64,000 bases of DNA, taken from positions 101,359 through 165,358 of the forward strand of contig CAJNOI010000109.1 of assembly GCA_905250115.1 (NCBI GenBank), read 5' to 3'. Position 1 is the first letter of the stretch. Every line of letters begins with the position of its first letter. The notes below the pieces were generated by a model, which did not search any database, was not told where the DNA came from, and saw nothing but the letters and a program-made list of their open reading frames with translations. The stretch is from Adineta steineri (lineage: Eukaryota; Rotifera; Eurotatoria; Adinetida; Adinetidae). Positions 11,590 through 22,607 of this stretch are shown in pieces. Position numbers and translations under genes: made by a program.

Positions 11590-12357
11590 TCAATTTTTCA
11601 CATTTACTATTGGCGCTTCTAGCAAAACATCTTTGGTTGCACTTCCCTTACAAGATACGATGTATTCAACTTCAAGAAGAGGTCGTTTTGAATCATCTTT
11701 TGTATTGCTTGAGAAAAAGTTCATTGAACGATAATAGTCTTCGACTTCGAATTGAAGTAGAAAACCATTATTAGTACCAGGAGCAAGCATGTTATCTACA
11801 AGAGATTTTACATCAACGGCAATGTTGTAATAAAATTGCATATTTGACTCTGGTATAACAGCAGGAGGACCTTGGCTCGATGGTTGAGTATTCCAAGTGA
11901 CTGTTGCCATATCATATGCCTGAGTAACGCGTGTAATATTTACCCTGTTTGGACCATAATGAGCAGGTGCATATGCATTAAGATAAGAGTTAGCAAAGTA
12001 AGAAAATGCATAACCATTCACTTGTTGACTACCTACTCCAAAGAGTTTCAATGTTGCAGATCTAATGATGGCGTCCTGTGGAATGACATCTGTCATTTGA
12101 TCAAATCTTAATAAAACACGACTCAATCCAAATGGACATGCTTGTTCCTTTGGTGCTGTGTTCCATGTCCAAGCTATAAGATCCATTATTTCTGTTTGTT
12201 GAGGAGGATTGTTGCTTGGATCAGCAGGACAATAACTTGGTCGAGTCCAAATCGATCCACTAGAACCAGGACAAGCTCGAAAGGCTGCTTGAATAACTGC
12301 ATCACCATTAAGACTTCCAATTGAAAGTATTGAGACGATTACTACTAAGAGTAACAT
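11590..12357 (-). CDS. secreted DNRLRE / CBM96-type protein
   Basis: This is an uninterrupted 255-residue frame. It starts with a signal peptide (LLLVVIVSILSIGSL). The rest matches the DNRLRE/CBM96 pattern: LLRFD, a beta strand IRSATLKL, a tail of VTWNTQP, then VDVKSLVDN, NGFLLQFE and RPLLEVEY. Such domains form beta-sandwich carbohydrate-binding or cell-surface modules and are mainly bacterial (family knowledge). The role here is probably extracellular glycan binding. A minus-strand TATA box (TATAAATA, plus positions 12423-12430) sits about 70 bp upstream of the ATG, so the gene looks adapted to eukaryotic transcription despite lacking introns. The bacterial origin is inference. No catalytic domain is attached. 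Confidence 0.8.
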   Translation of the reverse strand: MLLLVVIVSILSIGSLNGDAVIQAAFRACPGSSGSIWTRPSYCPADPSNNPPQQTEIMDLIAWTWNTAPKEQACPFGLSRVLLRFDQMTDVIPQDAIIRSATLKLFGVGSQQVNGYAFSYFANSYLNAYAPAHYGPNRVNITRVTQAYDMATVTWNTQPSSQGPPAVIPESNMQFYYNIAVDVKSLVDNMLAPGTNNGFLLQFEVEDYYRSMNFFSSNTKDDSKRPLLEVEYIVSCKGSATKDVLLEAPIVNVKN

Positions 12358-12422
12358 GTTTACTTTTACTTGATAGAGTATGTAATATTGCTTTTGAATT
12401 ATTTTTCATTGATTACTTTATG

Positions 12423-12430
12423 TATTTATA
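12423..12430 (-). promoter_or_regulatory. TATA box of the DNRLRE gene
   Basis: On the minus strand this reads TATAAATA, 66-73 bp before the ATG at 12357. Confidence 0.45.
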
Positions 12431-12791
12431 CTAGTATGCAATCGTAGTTCCTATAGGAAGTATATGTCTTTTATTTTGAAACTGCTCATCCATTACAATA
12501 TTCTTATCATGTATAATGCATTGCATAAACCTTATGCTATTAGTGAGTAAACACGCGTTCTCTTTCATTACAATTTAGATTTCTATTTATAGAGCTCGGA
12601 AGTCATTAAAATTTTTTATATACATATAGAAAATATGTATTTAAAAATGCGTCGTTTTATTTGATGAGATGGCTGATAGATAAGAGAAAATAGAAAAATC
12701 GAATATGAAATTACCTGGTATAGCTATACATATGATAACATATGGAGGGTTAGACAAAAGTTCGATCGGTGACATAAATGCTTATTTCAAG

Positions 12792-12891
12792 NNNNNNNNN
12801 NNNNNNNNNNNNNNNNNNNNNNNNNNNNNNNNNNNNNNNNNNNNNNNNNNNNNNNNNNNNNNNNNNNNNNNNNNNNNNNNNNNNNNNNNNN
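12792..12891. other. assembly gap of 100 N
   Basis: Exactly 100 unknown bases, a conventional scaffold-gap placeholder. True length and linkage across it are unknown. Confidence 0.99.
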
Positions 12892-14258
12892 AATATATCA
12901 AAATAATCAAACCCTCTTTTCGTCTGAATAGAATCTAATATTTATAAAGTCCATAATTAATTATATTTCTTAACATCTTGTAGACGTCAGAATTAATATA
13001 AATATAATCTATAAAAGAATTTTATAATGAATTAATTATAACTATTTCAAGGCACAGCTCCGTAATAATAACACTTTTAATTTTCAGATTATATGAGAAT
13101 AACTGTAATTATCATTTCTCTTCATTATCAAACAATACTAACGACTTGAACAAAATTAAATTTCATTTCATAAAAATGTTTTTTTTCTCGATTCAAACAA
13201 GTAAACTAATTTAAATTTACACTTCGACATATTAGAAGATTAAAAATACACTTTTTAATTCTGTAAATCCTTGATTAATACTACAATTAGAATTCTGATA
13301 AATATATTTTTAATTACTGTATTCATTCTACTGAAAGTTTATAATTCAAATCTCTATTTTTATTTGACATATTATATTTATCTCCGAGGCTGCTACTATT
13401 TGCACTAAAAAGACATTATTCCAATTAGAACTCTAAATCTAATAAATTTTTCTATGCAATTTTTATAAGACTTTTACAAATTCATTTTTGATTTTAACCA
13501 TGAATTACTATCAACACTTCTCACAATATCCTAAATAGTTTTATAATATATACAGAAAGATGAAAAATTAATATATCGATATTATTTTATGCTACAGTTA
13601 TTAGTAATAAATAATGCTTAGTGTTGGTCAAAGCAGATTCAAACTCATTATTTTTCCACTTAAATATACTTTATTATTGTTAATGAGAGTTTGAGATGTG
13701 AACGTCATTCTACGTATTTAGATAGATGATGTTTCCAGTTTCTAAGTTGAAATCTTTTTTAGAAATATCATGTCTATTAAAATAATATAAAAAAAAGAAC
13801 ATGCAGAGTTCTATCAACTAGAATACCCGGACAAAATAAGAACTAAGTTGAATTATTTTACAGAAAAAATATTCTTGTCAATATTATTTATGAATGGGTA
13901 AATGTGATCAAGATTTTATTTCATTTTGATACACTTTGTTTATCCAGTATACTTCATATAGTTAAGGTTTTATGCTTGTAACTTTAGTTTGAATTTTTTA
14001 TAAATTTAAAAAATAATCTAATGAATTCAAGAGAATGTAATTAGGTGATAAATAATGATTCTTAACGCCAAAATAATTGTACAAGCAAAAGAACGCGTGA
14101 CATTTTCTAGAGCATTCGACAATGTCCACCTATGTTGTCATTTCCTTCTTAATGACTAAAAAGAAAATTCTCATGTTTTAAATTTCTTGCAAAAAAACTC
14201 AGCATGTATATATTCTTTGTAGCAGAAATAGTTCTCACATGACCTACAGAGAACTTTC
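12892..14258. other. AT-rich intergenic DNA
   Basis: I see no coding frame, RNA gene or repeat that I can support between the gap and the first GPCR promoter. Confidence 0.5.
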
Positions 14259-14266
14259 TATAAAAA
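14259..14266 (+). promoter_or_regulatory. TATA box of the first GPCR
   Basis: TATAAAAA lies 126 bp before the ATG at 14385. Confidence 0.4.
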
Positions 14267-14384
14267 GACAGAATAATTATAAGTGCAAATCATCAAATAT
14301 ATATACCCGCTTTTCACTCAGTTTATAGTTACAGAAAAAAAAGAAAGAAATTCCACATACATACATTCTTCATTTCATATACTA

Positions 14385-15502
14385 ATGTATTCCGACCAAA
14401 TATCTTTATTCTACAAACAAATCCCTAAAATGATTGACAATAACATTACAACTAAAGGCGATATTACACAAACATCAAAGTCATTAAGTGACAATCTTAA
14501 TTTTATATCACAAAATATTCTTATTTATTTACCATTAATCTTTTTAATCTTTGGTCTCATTGGATTTATTGGTAATGTTTTTACATATCTTCAACCTCAA
14601 CTTCGTTCAAATACTTGTTGTATTTATTCACTTTGTGGTTCATTCATTGATATTATTGATCTCTGTATTAATTCATTTCCAAGTTACCTTGCATGGCAAT
14701 TCGGATTTACACTACCATGGTCTACATCATCTGCTCTTTGCAAATTCTATATCTTTATCGTGGTGTTTTTGCCACATTTATCAATAAATTTTCTATGCAC
14801 GGCTATTATTGACCGATTTGCCATAACATGTGATCATACATCATCTATTCGTCGAATAACTCAACTTCGAATAGTACCATGGATGATTGGTCTGACTGTT
14901 CTCACCAGTGGTCTTTTTTCATTGTATGTTCCTATCAATTATGATCTTATGTATGGATATTTATGTATATCAATACAACCGATGGTAACAAGTATTTCAT
15001 ATATTGTTCTTATTGGTTTAATTTCACCAATAATAATGATAATATTTGTTTTACTTACTTATCGAAATGTTCGCCGAAGTCGTGGACGAGTGGTAAGTAA
15101 CTGAATTAATAGTTTTTCCATTCATGCAATTCTATTCTATTTTAGGGTGAAGTAACCAGAACACGTGGACAAAATCTTCGAAATCAATTTATTGTAACTA
15201 TATTTGCACAAATTCTAATAACAAGTTTCATTGCATTACAATGGATTATAATGTTTACGTATTTTACATTTGCTCCAATTTACACGGAAACTCCTGTAGA
15301 TTTATCGATTATTTTCTTTCTTCTTAGTCTTAGTACTAACCTTTATTACTTAAATAATGTCAAAGCATTTTATATTACAATATTAACATCTCGTGTATTC
15401 CGAAAAGCATTTGTTGGTGGTTTGAACAATTTATTTCGTCGTTATATAAGACAACAAATGAATGTATCAATGGTTAATCCATTTACACAAACTAGAAATT
15501 AA
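14385..15502 (+). CDS. class A-like seven-helix GPCR
   Basis: Two exons, 14385-15092 and 15146-15502, are joined by a 53-bp intron in phase 0 to give 354 residues. ATG 14430 (339 residues) is an alternative start that fits a short glycosylated N-terminus (DNNIT) better. The first helix has GLIGFIGNVFTYLQ (the GN motif). TM3 is followed by AIIDRFAIT, equivalent to the DRY/DRF motif. The third loop is basic (YRNVRRSRGRV, TRTRGQNLRNQ). TM7 contains NLYYLNNVKAFY. It resembles the large bdelloid family of FMRFamide/rhodopsin-like orphan receptors; the ligand is unknown. A related receptor lies 1.3 kb downstream. Confidence 0.85.
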
Positions 15503-15779
15503 AACGAATGATGTAAAACATGGCAATATACAGAGTGATATGTACATAATTGAACTATTCCTTTTTTCGTAAAAACTTAATTGTTGTATATGTCTGTATT
15601 AAATGAAGTTTGTGTTTAAATATATTTTTGTAATTTAATATTCTTATCATTATAAGAACAAAATATAATTTTTAAATAAATACAATTATGAAATGTATGT
15701 TTAAAACAAAATTTTTAACTTCTAATCGAATCAATGATTTTACTTAATAAAAAGCAATTGACAGATTCGGTATTGTGCC

Positions 15780-16285
15780 AAAATTCGGAAGAAAAAATCC
15801 GGAAAATTTTTGGAAAAAGATTTAACAGTTTATTTAACAAAGAACCATGTACAAGAAAGAAGAGAAATCATTTGATTTGAAGAGAAGTGATGTGGTTCAC
15901 TTTTTAGTAGTCACCAATACAGAAAATCCCACAAGATATTCATCGCGATCGACTCATCGCTCTCGAAATGTTTGACAAGTAGGACTGTGAAAGCTCAGGT
16001 TCAGTTCTTTCGAACTGAAACTGTCACATTCCTATTGGTAAGAGTATTGACTTTAGTTAGAAGGTGTGGGTGTGGATAAAGCATGGACACAACACCCATA
16101 CTCTCGAGGTGCACGTCTGTGTATATTTGCTAATAGAATAGCATAGCACAATAAAGTAGAATGCCACTCGATAGACGATAATCATGATTGACGTAGACAA
16201 CCATAAACATTTATGGAAGAATATTATCATTCTCTTCTGTTAGAACGATATCAGAAATTTTCCGGATTTTTTATTCTCCGGATTT
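15780..16285. mobile_element. candidate MITE with TCCGGAAAATTT inverted ends
   Basis: The left end, about 15780-15812, has ATTCGGAAG, then AAAAAATCCGGAAAATTTTTGG. The right end, about 16252-16285, has an imperfect inverted copy (GAAATTTTCCGGATTTTTTA, then CTCCGGATT). The arms are roughly 30 bp. Inside are a TTCAGTTC/GAACTGAA hairpin (about 16003-16020) and a TGTGGG-type hairpin (16061-16104). No clear target duplication was found and there is no coding frame. Confidence 0.55.
16061..16104. repeat. telomere-like hairpin
   Basis: AAGGTGTGGGTGTGG is paired with CACAACACCCATACTCTC. It lies inside the candidate MITE between the two GPCR genes. Confidence 0.6.
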
Positions 16286-16816
16286 CAAGACATATTCGTA
16301 ATCTTTATTGTGAAGAAAATGAAATTTAATATCTTAAAAGGCTACTGGCAATGTATTGTGTAGATGAATTAGAATATGTATTCAATGAATGCATTATTAT
16401 TTAATGAAATAGTTTAATGAAATATTTGTTTGATATCAAATATTAACATAAATTCTCTTTTTATTATTTATGTGTAGACAGTCCAGAGAAAGACATCTTT
16501 TTTTTTCTTTTATACAAGTTACAAATAGCTTTAATGAGAAATTCAAGTATTCTTTTATTAGATTTTAACTCTATATTCGAAATGAATATATCATTTAATA
16601 GATACAATATATTTTGTATCAAAAAAGAAACAGTCTCATACTAGTAATTATAGACTTTTATGATCAATTGTGACAGTAATTTCCGCTAAGATGTTTTATA
16701 AATAATAAGTGACAAGAAAAAGATTAATATATTTTTTTATATTATATTTTAGATCTTTTTCAGAAAAAGAAGAAAAACATAAATAAGAAAGAATATGTCA
16801 TTTTGAATAAAGTATC

Positions 16817-17865
16817 ATGTCTTCATCGTCAGTATCTGATGGGATTCTCAGCTTTGCAACACAATACTCGATTTATAGTGGTTTTATTACATTTAGTTTT
16901 GGAATTATTGGTAATGTATTGAATCTTCTCGTTTTTACGCAATTGAAACTATTTCGAACTAATCGATGTGCCTTCTATATAACTGTTGAATCGATTTCTA
17001 ACTTAATTTATCAGTTTTTATCTATTAGTTTAACTATTTTAACATCAATATATGGAGATGATGCTACGGGACGTTCTTCGATTTGGTGTAAAATCAGATA
17101 CATAATGGGACAAACATGTGCGCTCACCACTTTTTATATGATATGTTTTTCTGCGGTTGATCAATTCTTTTCGACTAATCATCGTTACAATCTAAGACAA
17201 ATGTGTACATTGAAACTAGGTCGATATGTTACGTTTATATTCGTTTGTTTTGCAATCATTCATAGCATTGCACTTGGCTCTTCTTATGATATTCAGCCAA
17301 CATTTGGATGTGTCATATCGGATCATACATGGGTTCAGTATTCAACATATTTCTTTTATCCAGTTTTAGTTGGTCTCCTACCTATTGTAATTGCATCATC
17401 GTTTAGTATCTTAGCTTATCGTAATGTCCGTCATATAGTTCGACGACAATTACCAATTGTTCGTCGTAAATTAGATCAACAAATGACAGCAATGGTTCTT
17501 ATGCGTGTGATAGCCTTTGTTTGTTTGGTATCATCTTACAATGCTTATCGTATCTATGCGACTAATTTTCCTCCATCACGAAGTATGCCTATGGCATATG
17601 CAATTGGTAGATTGCTTCAAACAATTCTTCTTTCTATCAACAATATAAATTATATGGTAAAATTATTTTCTTCTCTAATTCATATTTGTAAGTTTTTGCT
17701 TTCATTTAGATCAGCTCTTATATTTTTATAATATTCTCATCACGTTTTCGTCGTCAAGTAGAAATTGTTCTAGTAAAAAAATGTTGGCAACGATACAAAT
17801 ATTGGTGTTGTTCCATAAATAATCGAATTGAATCTGAGAACAATATCGAACCATGCAATTCGTAA
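16817..17865 (+). CDS. class A-like seven-helix GPCR
   Basis: Exons 16817-17656 and 17710-17865 are joined in phase 0 across a 53-bp intron to give 331 residues. Continuing into the intron would truncate the end of TM7; splicing gives NNINYMISSYIFIIFSSRFR, a plausible TM7 and helix-8 start. TM1 carries GIIGNVLNLLVF. The TM3 end is FSAVDQFFST, so the usual DRY is altered to DQF. A basic third loop (RRQLPIVRRKLDQQ) precedes TM6. The C-tail has a Cys pair (YWCCS) suited to palmitoylation. It is an orphan receptor of the bdelloid-expanded group, probably a distant relative of the upstream receptor. Confidence 0.85.
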
Positions 17866-18310
17866 ATGGAATCTGAAGAAAACATGTAATTGTTCATTAA
17901 ATAAATAAACTTATTAATTAGTTCTCATATTTCTATGCTTTTCTTTATAATAAATCATATATAAATGTAATATTCATTTTATTTACCCTCAAGAAGGTAA
18001 GGATCATAGAGAATTAAAAAAATATTATCTCACACTCCCATTAATGAAGCCTAGATTTTTTTTTAATTTTCTTATTTGATTTATACTCTTTTTGTAGTTT
18101 TATTAATTTTGTACCCTTCTAATCTGTAACATAATTATTGAGCTATGCACAACTGTCTTGTTCAGCAGTATTCATCTATGAAATATTAGCTCGAATCTTC
18201 TCGATGGACAGAAAAGCGCGGTCGTAAATTGATAGATCACCTGTAGTTGCTATGAATTGTTCGACGATATTCAACTGTTGTTGTGTATTCATATATTGAA
18301 GAACACTTTG

Positions 18311-18408
18311 AAGGTGTGGGTGGGTGTGGGTGTGGGTGTGGGTGTGGGTGTGAATGACATCAAGCTACTACCAGCACACGCACACCCACACCCACGCCCA
18401 CCCACACG
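18311..18408. repeat. longest telomere-like hairpin, (GGGTGT)n arms
   Basis: The left arm, 18311-18352, is an almost pure run of GGTGTGGGTGTGGG repeats. The right arm, 18372-18407, is CACACGCACACCCACACC-like. About 20 bp separate them. It lies 445 bp past the second GPCR stop and downstream of the convergent AAA ATPase, between the two 3' ends. Confidence 0.8.
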
Positions 18409-18859
18409 AATGACAAGTCGTTAGAATTCCGAAAGATCAATTTTCATTAAAATAAATTTTTGAATAAAGATAATGATTCAATCTATTCAGGTGTATCAAA
18501 TATTTTACAATATTTGAATAATAAATTTTGAAAAGATTTATCAAGAAATAAAAAGGCAAATACAGCATCACAAATAATTCATTTGGTTATCTGTGAGTTG
18601 TATTTAATATATAATATAAGTAGATTTTATTCTATTAAATCAATAATAGTATGTGAAAGAAAAATGATATGTTTAATAAATATATGTTTATATCAAGAGA
18701 ATACGTTGTATCTAACTGACATCTCTTGTATTTATGTCTCATTTTATTGAAATGTAAATTGATATGTCTTGAAAAATTCAATTTTCAATAACAAAAGAAA
18801 AGACTCCAACTATATATTTTATTTATTTATATTTTTCTAAATTAAAAGAATATATATAA

Positions 18860-20524
18860 TTATGAATAAAAGCCCAAATGTGTTTGTTGTTTCTGTTTCT
18901 TTTTATTTAATCTTCGTTTTTCTCTTAATGTTATGCCATTCTCAAGATCATTTGCAGAAGTTGCTTCTACAGCATTCTTTCGCGTATAAATTTCAGCTAT
19001 AGTAGTCGATTCATGAATATCCTTGCCATTATTTGGTATACCTAATTCAATACATAAACGACGAGCATTCTGTACGCTTAATTTGTCAAATTTATGTTCG
19101 ATTACTAGACGTCCATCACGTAAGAGAGCAGGATCGATACCTTTGACATCACAATTAAACGTACAGATAATTTGTTGATGCATAGCATCACCAAGTAGAC
19201 CATCAGAAAGATTGAGTAAATTTGCAACGGCTTGGTTAGGCAAGTAACTATCTTGTTGTCGATCACGAATAATATTTTCAGCATCTTCAACAATGAGTAT
19301 TGAATTTGGATGTTGCATGAGAAATGGCAAGAAACCAGGTTTTGTCATATCCTACAAAACATATTTTAGATTGATAGAATAAATGTAATTGTGTAATGTA
19401 TGAATTAACTTACATTGACTAAATCAGGTGGAACATAAATTAAACTTTTATCTTGAATTTCATTAATTAAATAACGAAGATAATAAGTCTTGCCAGTACC
19501 AGGAGGACCATGAAGTAATGTAATACCGGTTGAATCTTTTTCTTGTAATGTTTCGAGAAGTTCTTCATGAATATCCGGAAAATCATCTCCATAATGAAGT
19601 TTAAGATCGGTAATGTGAGGCTTTTTCATTCGAATCGATGATGTATAGAAACCATGTTGTGTATCATGACAAACCATTTGAAGAGTAGCTTCAGTTACTG
19701 GATATAATTTGAATTTAGATAATTGTTGCAATAACATTCGAGCTTCTTTCGCTTTTTGTGGTATATGAAATATCTGCATAGAAGAAAAAAGAGAATTATA
19801 ATACTAGGATCTTCTTTTTACCTGAATGACGGAAAAACAGTTGAAAACATTGTCTTCTTGATCAGACTTCAGATTATTAGGATTGTCAACATTGGTAGGA
19901 CTTAGAACACCGCCCGAAAATTGTACTAAAATGCAAATAGTATATTTATTTAGTTGAAAACTCTTAGAATTGAAGTTTTTGTGTTATATATGTGATCCTA
20001 AAGAAATAACATATACCTGAAAAATAATTGCCTAAGTTGATATAAACATCGGTCATGAGAGAATCATTATCTGAGATATCATAACTCGAACTATAAAGAA
20101 ATGTATCTGGATCTACTTTGTATTCATCGATAAGAAAATGTATTACACTAAAATTAGAAAGTAAAATTCAATAATTTATATATAATAAAGCTAGAAAATA
20201 ATTAACAAACCTTGTAGTATGATACATGCCTCCTTGTTTACGTTTTCCATTCCATCGTCGTCCTCGATTTAAAGCCGAGAATCTACCGTACATATTGTAC
20301 GTATAAGTATCACCATATTCATTAGAATTTCCTTGTGATTCACTCATCGTACAAGGAAGAACTCGATATTGAAGTGCGAATAAACTAGGTCCATAAATCA
20401 ATTGTCCTTGTTGATCCGTAAGTTTTAAAAGATCATCATTTGTTAATGGCGTATGTTCACATCCGCCCGAATATTTCGGACATAAATGAACAAGATTTGT
20501 CTCTTCATTATTCATTTTTTCCAT
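18860..20524 (-). CDS. AAA-type ATPase
   Basis: Five exons in minus order, 20524-20211, 20147-20017, 19925-19822, 19773-19414 and 19351-18860, give 466 residues with all phases consistent. The ATPase core is C-terminal. Walker A is GPPGTGKT, Walker B is SILIVEDAEN, and the second region of homology includes DPALLRDGRLVIEHKF with an arginine typical of AAA domains. The basic tail (LREKRRLNKKKQKQQ) resembles a nuclear signal. The N-terminal half (about 280 residues) has no domain I recognise, so substrate and compartment are unknown. It resembles single-domain AAA proteins of bacteria and some eukaryotes. The start is the first ATG (20524); another lies three codons later. Confidence 0.8.
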
Positions 20525-20527
20525 CAA

Positions 20528-21160
20528 AAAAGTTAAAAGCGTGTAACAATTTCTATTAAAGAGAAAAACAAAAATGTATTATGTGCACGTTTTACAAACT
20601 GATTGTGAAAGAATTTTTTTTCCTCTTCCTCTTTTTTTACATCGGAATATATAGATGTTGTGTGGAGGTAATACGTGTGTATTTAATGACTCACTTTGCT
20701 TCAGACAATTTTTTTCTTCTAGAATACAGTAGTTCTTGCATACATACAAAAAAAGAAAGAAAGAAAGATCTTGCTAGACTATGATGAAATTATAATATAT
20801 GTTCTATATAATAATCTTTTATCAAATAACTAATAATTGTTTGCGTTAATTATAACGGAACAGCTACCTTGTTCACGATCTATTCCAGAAGTGAATCAAC
20901 ACAGCAGAAACAAGCGAGAGCAAAAATAAATGAAGATAAAGGCAAAAGTTCATGCTCGATGGATGACCTCGGTCACGGAGATAGAGAGATAATGATGTTT
21001 ATATAAAGTATAAGCTTCAACGTTAGTATTCGAGCAACTATATTGCGTTATAATTAAGAAATGCTAAATATGTATTTTTATTTTGAATAATTAGAACTAA
21101 AATCAAGTTTTTTTTTTACTACAGAAATAAAAAATAAAATTTAGTTCAAAAATTATTAAA
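20528..21160. other. intergenic spacer
   Basis: AT-rich DNA between the AAA ATPase start and the reductase 3' end, with pyrimidine runs. No supported feature. Confidence 0.5.
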
Positions 21161-21166
21161 TTTCAA

Positions 21167-22216
21167 TCAATGATGTTGTAATTTTTCTTGCAATTGAGCA
21201 AATTGTAATGATAAATCTTCAACAGTTTTTTCAAAAGGTATAAATGTAATACCCAATTCTTTTTGTGCTTTCGAACTATCGATATCAAAATGATCCGATA
21301 ATCGTTGACCTTTTGTGCCAATTGGTGTTGTATCCTTGATACTTGTTGGAATGGTAGTACTTTCATGAATAATATCGATTGCTCTCTGATGACTCCAAGT
21401 TTCTGCTGCTATAAGATAACGTTCATTTGTGTCTGTCATTTGTTCTAAAGCAGCTATATGTGTACGTGCAACATCTCTTACATCAACTTGCCATGGTGTA
21501 CGTATTTCTGGAACTTTAGCATCTTTACCACTAGTAACAACCGACCATATCATACCATTAGATGTATGTATATCATCTGATGATTTAAAACCATTAACAG
21601 ATGGACCAAAAACCATGGGTTCACATATAGTTGCAATTGTAAATGCTGGTTTTTCTTTTTCAACGAAATCCCATGCAGCACGTTCAGCACATACTTTTGA
21701 TACACGATAAACTGTGAGTGGATCATTTTTTGCAGCAGCACCTTGTTCATAAGTCAATGGACACCAATCTTTTTCAGTATAAGAATAACCAGGACGAAAT
21801 CCTAGACTTGGATCAAAAATTGAAGCAAATGATGATGTAATAACTATTCGTTTAATTTGATTTTGATTTTTTTGATTATATTCATGAGCAGCCTGTAAAA
21901 TTCTTACTGTTCCATTGATTGCTGGTAAAATCATATCTTTTTCTGGATCATTTACTTTAAAATGAAATGGTGAAGCAACATGAATGATACCATCAATACC
22001 TTGAACAGCTTCATCAAACGAATCAGTAGTAATATCAGCAATATATACGAATGAAATTTGACTTCGATGCTCGTTTGAAATACCATCGAGAACTTGTGCT
22101 TCTTTTGCTTGAGATCGAACTGTTCCACGTACATTATATCCTTTCTCAAGGAGATATTTAACGATCCATCCACCAATAAAAGAACTTGCACCTGTGACAA
22201 GTATAGTTTTAGGCAT
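21167..22216 (-). CDS. NAD(P)-dependent aldehyde/ketone reductase, GRE2/DFR-like extended SDR
   Basis: A single-exon frame of 349 residues. The N-terminal Rossmann motif is TGASSFIGG, at residues 7-15. An arginine pair after strand 2 (RGTVRS) favours NADPH. The catalytic Ser lies in VITSSFAS, and the Tyr/Lys pair in YRVSK (YxxxK). Length and motifs fit the dihydroflavonol reductase, cinnamoyl-CoA reductase and yeast GRE2 group, which reduce carbonyl substrates. The exact substrate cannot be told. It is cytosolic, with no signal peptide. The lack of introns and similarity to fungal/plant/bacterial reductases make horizontal acquisition possible, but the family is too widespread to be sure. It is co-oriented with the glycosyltransferase at 22608. 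Confidence 0.85.
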   Translation of the reverse strand: MPKTILVTGASSFIGGWIVKYLLEKGYNVRGTVRSQAKEAQVLDGISNEHRSQISFVYIADITTDSFDEAVQGIDGIIHVASPFHFKVNDPEKDMILPAINGTVRILQAAHEYNQKNQNQIKRIVITSSFASIFDPSLGFRPGYSYTEKDWCPLTYEQGAAAKNDPLTVYRVSKVCAERAAWDFVEKEKPAFTIATICEPMVFGPSVNGFKSSDDIHTSNGMIWSVVTSGKDAKVPEIRTPWQVDVRDVARTHIAALEQMTDTNERYLIAAETWSHQRAIDIIHESTTIPTSIKDTTPIGTKGQRLSDHFDIDSSKAQKELGITFIPFEKTVEDLSLQFAQLQEKLQHH

Positions 22217-22574
22217 GATACTTCAAGTCTAAAAAAAATAGTACGATGAAAGATACTTGAATGTATAAAAAAACTAATCTGTAAAACAAAAAAAAACAAA
22301 GCCCATTTCGTCTCACTCTCTTTTTTTTTCATTTTTATAATGTAACTATTATCGAGCCGAAGAAAGCATGTGCTTGAAAGAAAAAGAAAAAAAGTATACG
22401 TCGGCTTTATCAGTAGTTGTTTTTCTTCTTCTCCTCACCTTTTTGATAACATACATACAAAAAGTTATCTTACCAAATAAAAATAAAATATTTTGATTAT
22501 GGCTCGAGCAAATGAGCTAATTTTATTCTCAATAGTAGAGATATATTCAGTATTTATATAGATCTAAAGAAAAT

Positions 22575-22588
22575 AGGGTGTGGGTGTG
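22575..22588. repeat. single G-rich arm of the telomere-like family
   Basis: AGGGTGTGGGTGTG without a C-rich partner nearby, 20 bp past the stop of the minus-strand glycosyltransferase. Confidence 0.45.
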
Positions 22589-22607
22589 AATGTCTTATTC
22601 AAGAAAT

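Noticed and set aside
12705-12938. Open frame spanning the N gap
   Set aside because: It runs through 100 unknown bases and has no recognisable sequence on either side.
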